Source of the DNA: Hyperoplus lanceolatus
Lineage: Eukaryota > Chordata > Actinopteri > Uranoscopiformes > Ammodytidae
Direction of reading: 5' to 3'
Length of the DNA stretch: 64,000 bases
Assembly (NCBI GenBank): GCA_026929865.2
Contig: CM049408.1
Coordinates: 6,458,001-6,522,000 of the forward strand
The position numbers and the translations under genes are program-made. The notes under the pieces were generated by a model. That model did no database searches, was not told where the DNA came from, and saw only the letters and a program-made list of their open reading frames with translations. Of the stretch, positions 55,301 through 64,000 are shown piece by piece (position 1 is the first letter of the stretch; every line of letters begins with the position of its first letter).

Positions 55301-56400
55301 TTCTTCTGAGTGGTTCATGGGAGGTTACTTTTCAATGGATTCCTGTCACAAGGGGTTTTTAATAGCACCTGTGTCTCCAAGGTCACTCAAATCTTTGAAG
55401 TGCTTTTTCCATAGCTTGAATTAAGTCGACGATTTTCCGTGGCTGGTGACTTTTGACAGCTGGCATCTTCTGTATCTCCTCCACTATTTCTATGGCAATG
55501 GATGTCATCAGACGTGTTGTAAGCCGTGAGCCGAAGGTCTCGTGTGATTTTATCCTCCAGGCTGTCTAGTAGCTGGACCTTTTTCACCTCTTTTGAGCCA
55601 GTTGGCTCCCCCTGACTCTGCAGCGCTTCCCAGTCCTTTTTCCACCTGGGCATCACGCTTGATGCCACTCAAACTTGGGGAGGGCTGTTGGCTTTAACTT
55701 GATTGTTGGTATGCGATACTCAGATGCACCCTCCCACCTGGACTTGTCTTTCAGTATCCTCCTTTATGGTTGCTTGTATGAAGTTTGTAGCCCTTTCTGG
55801 TATCTTCAACAGACGGTGTTTGAGCCTCATGACTCTGTAGGTCCTTTTGAGCCTCTGGGGGGGCCCACTGTTTCCACCGGCCATGCGTGTCCTTTGCCGT
55901 CACTACCAACCCTTTAAGTTGGTCCAGCATGAATTCATACGCTTCCTGGTTAATGTTCGGTTGCACAGCAGCGACGCGGTCGCATGCGGCCTCTTGCCAA
56001 GCCAGTGCTATAGACATTTCACTACTTCCAAACTGACCCTGGGTGAGTCCCTGGATCAACCTCTTGACCTCCTCAGCTTCTCTCTTGGCACTCATTTGTA
56101 GTTTTTTCCAGGTCGGCTTTTTGCTGCTGAGTTAACATGACTTCATCCGCTTCCAGCTCTGCTTCGAGATCTGCACAAAGCCAGCTTCCAGCTCATCATT
56201 TGCCTCCATGACTTTCTCTCATACTGCCTTGAGTTTGCTGAAACTGTCTCTGAGTTCTTCTTCAGACATGTCTGTATGTGACCGGGTTATACTGTTGAAC
56301 AGACGGGAAGACACTCTTTTGGCTGTCGTTCTTCTAAGTTTCAATTGTTCAACTGATTTTTCAGCTTTGATTAGCCATGTTTACTTTTATTTTAAGGTTC
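52338..56400 (-). pseudogene. Bel/Pao-type LTR retrotransposon, gag-pol remnant
   Basis: On the minus strand, gag comes first: a coiled-coil N-terminal part near 56375-56100, the 56095-55751 segment, and a capsid-like segment at 55668-55387 with LLDSLEDKITRDLRL. Pol follows: a protease-linker region (54495-54217 and 54150-53872), reverse transcriptase including the YVDD catalytic motif encoded at 53200-53189, a connection region (53137-52847) with LPNQMRDEDNKALGLGY, and the start of RNase H near 52520-52340. Many stops and frameshifts are present, so it is inactive. Pol ends within RNase H at the junction with the L1 ORF1; the integrase and 3' LTR are missing. A 5' LTR could not be delimited to the right. 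Confidence 0.85.
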
Positions 56401-58201
56401 TTTAACTGAATTTGAAAAGTGGTGGGGGTAGGTGTAACTCTCCAATGGTGCCTTTAATGTTGCTTTATGGTGCTTTCTTAATGTTGCTATGCTCCATTCC
56501 CTTTTCCTTCCAGGATTCCAGGTTTTTGCTCCTGCTGTTCCAGCTTTAAGCTCCTGTACTTTTCCCTGGCCAGCTTTATGGTACTGGCGGTTTTTCACTG
56601 TCAAGTTCTTCCCTCTTTTGTGCAGTCTCCACTTGAAGGAGTTAGATATCTATGCAGAGTTGCTGGGCATCACTCAAAATAACCACACTTTTTTCTCTTC
56701 CTTTTTATCTTTTTTTTATTTTCTGATTTCAAGGTTTCAGGGAGGTTGTTTGGGTAGTTAGTTAGTTAGATGAAAAACCTTTAGAAACAATAAACAAGAA
56801 AAAGGTTGTTTTTACAATGTTCTGGAAAATATACATTTTTAACAATTCTCCCCTTTTCTCTCTTAAATTCAACAAAGTGCAATTAAATTATCCACTGTTA
56901 CTGCTTATCAATGTATTTAGGGATCCTCTTAAGTTAATATTACAGATTTTTAATATTTTACATTTACTTATCTAAATAATGTCACCATAATAATATAATT
57001 CTATCATAATCATTTTAACTTATTTATCTGTAATTTATAAGCTCACTAAACAATCATGTTCTTAACTTAAACAATCATGACATCATTACCATTAAATTAT
57101 GAATGAGAATCAAATATATACACACTTATTGAGTATTTAGTTAATCCACTGCACTGCCAGCTCGCCCCGTGGCTAACACTAGCAGCTATCGCCTGCACAA
57201 ACATTTCATCTGAATTGTCCACAGTCTCTCCTGATGGGCTCGGTGTCTTACCGGCTGCCTCTCTGGCGTTTGTAGATTCGCTTGCATCGGATAAGATATT
57301 GAACTGAGCATGCTCCAGTCAAGCCTTGTTCTTTTCACTTCATCAGTAGTTGCTGTGTGCCGCCTCTCTTGGGGTCCGTAGCAACTCCGGACTGCCGAAA
57401 GGTTCCTTTCCAGCTTCGTTACGTGAGTTAATTAATTATTTCTTTTAGTTCTTTAGTTTGACTTCACAATATTAAAATAAAAAAATAAAACTCATTTGTA
57501 TGAATATAATACGTTACATTCGTACGTTACTAACTGTTCCCTGTTCTCTTCAGACCTCAGGGCAAATGCTCAACTGTTTCTGATTCTACATTACAGCTGC
57601 CTGATCCTGATGGATGCTTACCTATAAGATGCACAGTCCTGTTTAACCCTGTTTGCCCTAATCTAAGTCTGGTAATGATGGTTTGTTCTCTGGAGTTTCT
57701 TCCTCAGAAGTCCCTTCCTCCACTGTAATTTATATTGTGTAGATGGCTTGGGGTTCCTGTGTGCCACTGTTTATAGACACTATTTCTGCCTTATCTTCAT
57801 TGGACACTGCTGTCTTCTCTGCATCTTTTAGCACTGGGTACAGCAACTCTCTGACCCCCCCCTCATCTTTCTACATTCCCCATACCGTACCATAGGAGTT
57901 GACCTGCCTGTGTTATTACAAAACTCCTCCAACTTTATTTCTTTGCCTTCTTCACTACAAGAGAGAGAGACACTAGGTTAGTACTGCAGGGAGAGACTTT
58001 CTACCTGCCAGAGCTTTTATAATATACTGGGTTTCCTAGTTCACTACTTTAATTTAAGGTCGGCCGGGAATCAAGAGGAAGGCGGAGTTTGGAGTTCTCA
58101 AAGATGGCTGGCTTATTGAAGTTGCAGACATCACATGGCATTTCAGCAGTCAGGTCACAGTTAACGGCTACATTCTAATGAAGCAACAGGAGCAGCTAAG
58201 A

Positions 58202-58203
<2 letters not shown>
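56401..58203. other. No gene; may contain the Bel/Pao leader or LTR
   Basis: The first few hundred bases are probably the 5' untranslated part of the Bel/Pao element. No primer-binding site or LTR boundary could be identified. AT-rich at 56880-57130; unassigned after that. Confidence 0.4.

Positions 58204-58204
<1 letters not shown>

Positions 58205-58248
<44 letters not shown>
58205..58248. repeat. GT microsatellite, about 22 units
   Basis: Uninterrupted GT dinucleotides. Confidence 0.98.
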
Positions 58249-58249
<1 letters not shown>

Positions 58250-59221
58250 GCAGCTATGCATGTGTTGCAACAGGGAGATTGACAGCAACAACTGCTAGTA
58301 GCTGACAAGGCTGACCTCATGTGCTGCCTACATCAGAATAGCTTCTGTAATAAGAGACATATCCCTGTCTGTCCTTCATAACCTTTCCCTATTGGCCTAA
58401 ATCCTATCTGTTCTGCTTTCTAGTTGTTTCTAACCAAAGTAAACTGATTAGAGCTTGAAAGTCTACAACAAACTCAGTTTATAATCCATTATATTCTGAA
58501 AAGTATGAGTTCTCTTTAACATTCTAAACGCTCCATTGCTGTCTTTAACAGCTGTGCTGCATTCCTCTGTCCCCCATATCTAGTATTACCATGTAAACAT
58601 CTGGTCAATGATGGAATTTGTTAAAGGAATTCTTTTATTAAACAACACAAGTGTTTCAATAAAGAGAATCTGAGTCAGGGCATCTTCAAATTAGGTGGAG
58701 TTTTTACTTGCAACAGCAAATGCAAGGGTGCTCAATTAACATACATCACAAGTGTGGCACAGATGATTGAGACAACGAAATGAACAGTGTACAGAGATTA
58801 TATGTAGTGAAGATGGTGTGTGCGAAAACACACCAGGTTTGTGTGTCCAAGATTAAGTCAAAACAGATGTTGCAATTCATACAATGTCCTTGAGTTTCTG
58901 GAAAATATGGGGGATGAGTTTTAATTACACTGATAATAAAATGATTCAAGTGCAAGAAGTACTCCGCCCTTGAACATATGTGTTCGCATCTTTGCTTCCT
59001 GTGCATCTGTGTGCCAAAATTCCTTACAAGGCAGTTTCACTTCTTCAAGCAATAAGAGTAAAAACATGTTTACCACAGTGTTGTACACCAGAGTTCAATG
59101 TGAGGTGAATAGAATGACTAGCATTAATATGTTATACAATCATAGAGAAATAGATTTGGTCAACAGAATTCCTTTGTTTATTTTTCTCTACTTATGACAT
59201 CATGTCCGTCCTGGGAGAGGG
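58249..59221. other. No gene recognised
   Basis: Only short ORFs without motifs on both strands. Confidence 0.45.
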
Positions 59222-59423
59222 ATTACTTTGTCAACTCTCCCTGAGATTTAAAAAAAAAATTAAAAATCCCAGTAAAGGGTTTTTTACTGGGAGTTTTTTT
59301 CTCAGCCGAGCTAAGGGTGTAAGGGCAGGGTGTCATACTGTATGGAATGTAAAGCCCACTGAGGCAAATGTCTATTTGTGATATTGGGCTACACAAATAA
59401 AACTGATTTGATTTGATTTGATT
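59222..59423 (+). mobile_element. LINE/SINE 3' tail fragment
   Basis: Contains a GTAAAGGGTTTTTTACTGGG stretch and ends with ACAAATAAAACTGATTTG followed by ATTTG repeats. It is the inverse of 20695-20889 and the better-preserved copy, with an intact tail. Confidence 0.75.
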
Positions 59424-61404
59424 CTCCTCTACTTCTGGCTATGGCTGTGTATGCTGCCGTTAATATTACTTCTTAATGTCCCATCAATGTCTTCTAGTGT
59501 AACCCAGAACATACAGAGAAGAACCTTGGCGACACAGAAAGGTTTCCTTGTGTTGTGATTACGTATGGAAGAGCAGTGAGCCTTTAGTAAAGTTCACTCC
59601 AGATATGGGCGGTGTAGCTCTGAGACTCTGCTGTGTGTAAGGCAAGCTGAGGCTAATACTGTAGGCTACATGTCCTGCTGGGAGTTTGAAAGATATTATT
59701 ACATGGCACTTTGAGAATCCTATGTAAATCACAGCATTCTACAGGTCTGTTATTTCCAGCTAGCAGACCGCTGTCAAGGGCCGTTGCTAAGGACCTACGT
59801 CACAGTTTTGATGGATAGACGTCCACAAACAGGGCTACTACTCGTTCAGAAAACAATGGAATACTTTTTCAACATGATTCTTTGCATGTATCAGGAGAGC
59901 AGGGAACACAGGAGTCATGGTTAATGTCCGACAGGACTCCAGTCAACACGACGTGAGTAGGCTACTTTGGCCGCATATTGACAGTTAGACAGTTAACTTC
60001 AGGCTGCAGCCCGCAATGTAGGCTAACTGGCTCTGTTCCAGACATGTAGAATTGTGTTATTTATGTTGGGGGATGATGCTTGTTAGCTAGATGGAGCTCT
60101 TGTTAAACATAGTGGCCGATTACAATTATTATTTGTAGAGTGTGCGAGTCTTGAGTTGTGTTAGCGAAACAGTAGCTCTAGCTAACAGCTGAGCCGGAGC
60201 CTCCGGTCAGCTGAAGCAGACAGTCTAGCGGGGCGAGCAGACTATTCCCCCGTTACTAGGTCGTATCCTTGGTCGTCCTATTTGCTGGTGTATTAAACTA
60301 CGTTTTCATTACATAAGAACCTAGTGGCTTTGCAATGACTATTCCAGTTGTTAGACAAGGTCTCAGGGTTGCTGGGGAAACAAGTTGTTTTTTGTTAAAC
60401 TCTTCTCAGGGTTGGCCACAGCTTGACATAGTTACCGTTGCTACTGAGTGAGTTCCGACTGTGGTGGAAGGACTGTTTTTAGGGCTGTTAAAACTATAAA
60501 AAACAACATGTTGCTAAAATGTATTGCTTTATTTTTTGTAGTAGCCATGTAATAAGCGGGATAAAGTATAGCGAACGGGTCACTTGCTAGAAATAAAGAC
60601 CGACAAGCTGAACAGGAGCCCGACGCGCATAACGACCACCATCTTGTGTAGAAAACGACCTATACAACAGTACCTGTACCAGAGGCGAGTTGACGGTACA
60701 ATGTAGCGGGAAAGAGCCATAACAGTAAACAGTAAAGGCGGGAGGCGCCGCCATGTTTGTTTCTCTGCAGCTACACTTTAGTGAAAGTAAGACAAACTCC
60801 GCTCATTTCACTATATTACCTTAAACTAAAACGATCTCTCAACTTTCATTAACAAACTACAACAATCACGGTGAGGTTTAGAAACATTACCAACCTGATA
60901 AATAAAGATGAGACGGTGAAGAGGCTTGCGTTGTCTGCTGAATCTTCCAATGTTGTGAGAAAAGACCGCGCATGCGCAGCTCATGACCAGATGCTTCTTC
61001 TCCTTCAAATAGACTTCCGTCAGTGTAGACGTTGCTGAGCGCATTACTACCACCCAGTGGTCAAAGCAGAGACACTGCAGGTGAACGGGGTATAATGTTA
61101 TCTTATAGATATCATGAAACTTTGCCAGTTGATTACTGACATTGGAGCTTTTCTTTTGGCTATTGTATTTTCCCCAGAATGGTTTAACAAATAGGCCTAT
61201 GCAAATTGGCAATATCTAACCAATTATGGGTAAATATAGAAAAACCAAACATCTAGACGTTTTAAACAACCTATTAGTGTCCAAAGTTTTTGGAGAAAAG
61301 ATTTATGATTTTTTATTCTATGACTGAAAAGTAACGTATAGGGCCTACAGGTCTTATTTACATGACATGAAAACATCTCATGAATCAGACAATGACCAAC
61401 ATAG
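59424..61404. other. No gene; CpG-containing promoter-like stretch
   Basis: No domain-bearing ORF. The part at about 60590-61080 has CpGs, two CCATCTTG/GCCGCCATG YY1-like words and a perfect NRF1-type site, as in a CpG promoter or a promoter-derived repeat. No exon could be linked to it. Confidence 0.4.
60967..60978. promoter_or_regulatory. NRF1-type palindromic site
   Basis: CGCGCATGCGCA fits the NRF1 consensus YGCGCAYGCGCR exactly. A GCCGCCATG YY1-like word is at 60747-60755. No transcription unit is evident nearby. Confidence 0.35.
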
Positions 61405-61566
61405 GCTAGGCAAGGCAAGGCAAGTTTATTTATACAGCACCATTCAGACACAAGGCCATTCAAGGTGTTTTACAGGGGGCAAGATTAAAATACATCAAAT
61501 ATAGAATACACATTAGAAAAAGGGATGAAAAATATAATTTAAATAAAATAAAAATGACAGGTTAAA
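61405..61566 (+). mobile_element. L2 3'-end fragment
   Basis: The AAGGCAAGGCAAGTTTATTT block and following ACACAAGGCCATTCAAGGTG match the 3' end of the L2 fragment at 7905-8070, same plus-strand reading. No coding part remains. Confidence 0.85.
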
Positions 61567-61704
61567 CCTACATTGTGTAGAATGTTGGGTTTTATTTCCT
61601 AGCAGAGATTGTAGAAAGTAATTATAATATCCATAAGTTCATTTAATTGAGTGCATAATAGCTGAAAAAAATGTTTTAAATTATTTTTTTTCCCTTAGAA
61701 AGGG

Positions 61705-61836
61705 CAGGGCTCTAGACGGGTGACCAAATGCTCGCATTTTTGCGACAATTTTTGGAGTGCAGTAGCCTTTTAAAACTAGGGCAGCACGCGCGAACGGAAA
61801 ATTCGCCGACATTTTGTATCATTATTATTAGTACTT

Positions 61837-61919
<83 letters not shown>

Positions 61920-62427
61920 CCGCGAGTGATCAGTTAAACGATCAACAGCGCGGATCACGTAACCTACTCTCATCTCAGTGTCCCGCTGTCGTCATGTCTT
62001 TAACATGTTGCCAACTGGCGACTTTTTCCGCTATACCTGCCGACTTTCCGCCATAGCGATAAGGCTGTTAGATTTATTTTTAACCGCGCTCAAGAGCAGA
62101 GTAGCAACGGAGCTGTCTATTTTCCTCACCGCTGGATGAAACCTGCCAGTCACACGGGCAGTCTGATAGAAACCCCCGCCACCTGCAGCAGCCAGCAGAC
62201 AAAAAAATCGAAAACACAATGAACAGTATCATATGTTGTCAGTGTGGTCCAAAACATGCTGGCAATACAATATCAATAGGCCTAATATAGTTAAAATTGG
62301 GAAACATTTTAATAGATGCGTTGCAGGTCTGTTTAATGTTTGCTCCTAAATTTTCTGCTTGCGCCCCTAAAAATTCTGAGTTAGGGGCGCCAGTGCTCCT
62401 AGTAAAATAGGTTAGTCTGGAGCCCTG
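61705..62427. mobile_element. Non-autonomous hAT-like element, 5-bp target repeat
   Basis: The ends CAGGGCTCTAGAC and, inverted, CAGGGCTCCAGAC differ at one position. AAGGG flanks both sides (61700-61704, 62428-62432). It includes the GA microsatellite and no coding sequence. Confidence 0.8.
61839..61917. repeat. GA microsatellite, about 39 units
   Basis: Uninterrupted GA dinucleotides. ORFs across it consist of Arg-Glu or Ser-Leu repeats. Confidence 0.98.
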
Positions 62428-62544
62428 AAGGGTCTCATATAAGTCCATATTTCTGCATAATTTTGGACCAAGGCCTAGTGCCGCCATCTTGAAAGTGTCA
62501 TAGTTGGAATGTCATCAGGTGCATTGTTTAAAATTTAGAATTGT

Positions 62545-63872
62545 TCTTGTCCTTGAAGGCCACTGTAGCTTCTATTATTTTGGTAGCCTTTTAGAAAAAA
62601 ACAAAACTGATATAAAAGGAACATGGAATATTTTGAATAGGCTGATTGGGAAAAGTAGGCCTACTTCAGGTCAGGCCGGTATACCACACCATTTCATAAA
62701 CGAGAATAATAAGAAAATTGAGAACTTAAACGAAGTAGTAAATGAATTTAATTCCTTAGAAATGGGGGGCCCAAGCTAGCAGAAAATATTGATAAACATA
62801 ACGCACGGCCACAGGATGGAGGGACAAGGGGAAGTAGAGTACTACAATCAATGTTTCTTGGAGACATTAATGAAAACAAAATTCTATCCATTGTAAATAA
62901 ATTAAAAAACAAGACATCTACAGATACGGATGGGTTAGATATGTTCATTGTGAAAAAAACCATTGATTGCATTGTTAAACCTTTACGTTACATATTCAAT
63001 CTTTCTTTTCAAACAGGGGTTTTCCCTAATAGGATGAAGGTAGCAAAGGTGGTCCCACTTTACAAGGATGGTGATAAGCATAGGTTTACAAATTATAGAC
63101 CAGTTTCGCTATTATCTCAATTTTCTCTAAAACTTTGAAAAGATTTTTGTTCAAAAATTAGATGATTTTATTGAAAAGAAGCAGCTGTTGGAACGAGCCA
63201 GTATGGATTCCGTTTGGGAGATCTACTGTTTCTGCAGTCATGAATATAGTTGAGGACGTAGTAAATGCAACTGACAATAAGAAGCATACAATAGGTGTAT
63301 TTATCGACTTAAAGAAAGCATTCGATACAATAGATCATTCAATTTTGCTATCAAAACTACAATCATATGGTGTGAGAGGAATAGTATTGGATTGGTTAAG
63401 AAGTTATTTGAACAAAGACAACAGAATGAAAGATAACGATAATAAATCCAATAATATGCAAATTTATGGGATACCAGAAGGTTCAGTTTTTTTAGGACCG
63501 ATATTATTTATACTTTACATTAACGACATCTGTGATGTAAATGTATGTAAATGAATTAGTAAAAAGTATGGAACAAGAAATGGTCAAACTGAAGGAATGG
63601 TTTGATATTAATAGACTATCTTTAAATTTAAAGAAAACGAAGTTCATGCTTTTCGGTAATAGAAAAAAAGATGAAAGTACTGTACTATCTATAGCAGGAA
63701 CAATCATTGAAAGAGTGAAGGAAATTAGGTTTTTGGGTGTGCTCCTAGATGAAGGGTTGACGTGGAAACCACATATCTCACACATACAGAAAAAAATATC
63801 TAAGAGTACTTTTGTATTAAATAAAGTAAAATATGTGTTAGATTATAAGGCATTGAGAACCCTTTATACAGC
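62545..63872 (+). pseudogene. LINE reverse transcriptase fragment lacking the catalytic FADD segment
   Basis: Pieces in order: LLEKNKTDIKGTWNILNRLI (62504-62779 frame); NKILSIVNKLKNKTSTDTDG, FNLSFQTGVFPNRMKVAKVV and TNYRPVSLLSQFS (62851-63138); FIDLKKAFDTIDHSILLSKL and EGSVFLGPILFILYINDICD (63162-63554); then WFDINRLSLNLKKTKFMLFG and IRFLGVLLDEGLTWKPHISH (63541-63897). The segment that should lie between the INDICD block and the LKEWFDINRL block, which normally carries FADD, is missing at about 63545. Frame breaks also occur near 62765 and 63140. The match ends near 63872. It belongs to the CR1/L2/jockey-like fish LINEs; no endonuclease part is present. Confidence 0.88.
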
Positions 63873-64000
63873 AGTTGGTTCTGAGCGAGTGATCTGATTG
63901 GACGAGAGACCTTCTGAGCGTTCTGAAGGAGTGCTGATATTAGCGAACAACATCACTCAGACTGTTCACCAAACTGTAGACCAACTGTCAAAATACCCGC
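63873..64000. other. Unassigned end of window
   Basis: The sequence changes character at about 63872 (TTGGTTCTGAGCGAGTGATC), where LINE similarity stops. Nothing else was recognised. Confidence 0.4.

Noticed and set aside
52583-55362. Several plus-strand ORFs of 85-150 codons, one rich in hydrophobic residues
   Set aside because: They are opposite to the Bel/Pao gag-pol frames.
60120-61050. CpG promoter of a host gene
   Set aside because: YY1- and NRF1-type sites are present, but no exon, splice site set or ORF on either strand supports a gene; it may be part of a repeat.
61728-61973. Arg-Glu and Ser-Leu repeat ORFs on both strands
   Set aside because: Translation of the GA microsatellite.

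Overview
This window looks like one stretch of a teleost fish chromosome. It has no bacterial-style operons. Genes are split by GT-AG introns, and most of the sequence is made of transposon families typical of fish genomes: Tc1 with DD34E, PIF/Harbinger, hAT, piggyBac, L2/CR1/Rex-type LINEs, an L1-type ORF1, a Bel/Pao LTR element, and many short elements known only from their termini. The species cannot be named from the sequence. I see no rRNA, tRNA or CRISPR array and no ordinary host gene in working order. The only host-like gene is a damaged multi-exon remnant at about 24.5-25.9 kb.

Layout. 1-2.1 kb: unassigned, perhaps the end of a hAT-like element. 2.1-19.2 kb: one old hAT element with ACTTG-rich ends and a perfect 8-bp target duplication (CTTGATAC), swollen to 17 kb by later insertions. 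Inside it are a structurally intact two-gene Harbinger (2.2-6.0 kb), an intact Tc1 (6.2-7.85 kb), pieces of L2 and CR1/Rex-like LINEs, a terminal-inverted-repeat element (11.0-11.9 kb), and a three-layer nest (13.3-17.9 kb) in which an L2 was split by a short DNA element that was itself split by a nearly full-length LINE. 19.2-22 kb: non-coding, with a 60-bp tandem duplication. 22.1-24.1 kb: a 5'-truncated LINE whose 3' end recurs inverted at 18.1-18.5 kb. 24.5-25.9 kb: the host-like gene remnant on the minus strand. 27.7-28.7 kb: two overlapping minus-strand ORFs of unknown function beside a TTAA-containing perfect palindrome. 29.6-30.5 kb: a piggyBac remnant keeping only its first and last exons. 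32.7-36.6 kb: a second, unrelated PIF/Harbinger with TTA target duplication, carrying a MADF/BESS gene and a transposase, both frameshifted. 37.6-38.4 kb: a further PIF fragment and a small inverted-repeat element.

38.4-45.1 kb is largely free of recognisable repeats and coding sequence; parts of it look like the non-coding DNA of a gene desert. 45.2-48.8 kb holds two hAT-like non-autonomous elements, one with a Harbinger-type MITE inside. 50.5-56.4 kb is a LINE 3' fragment, then an L1 ORF1, then an abrupt join to an oppositely oriented Bel/Pao gag-pol fragment. 56.4-61.4 kb is mostly unassigned, with a GT microsatellite, a LINE/SINE-type tail and a CpG-containing promoter-like stretch. 61.4-63.9 kb has another L2 tail, a short hAT-like element filled by a GA microsatellite, and a LINE that has lost its catalytic FADD segment.

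How the genes work together: each Harbinger encodes a DDE transposase and a divergent DNA-binding partner (Myb/SANT-like in the first, MADF/BESS in the second), the known two-protein system of this superfamily. In the first copy both genes read through in phase across all introns (387 and 215 residues), so it is a candidate autonomous, recently active element. The Tc1 needs only its single transposase and inverted repeats, and both are present.
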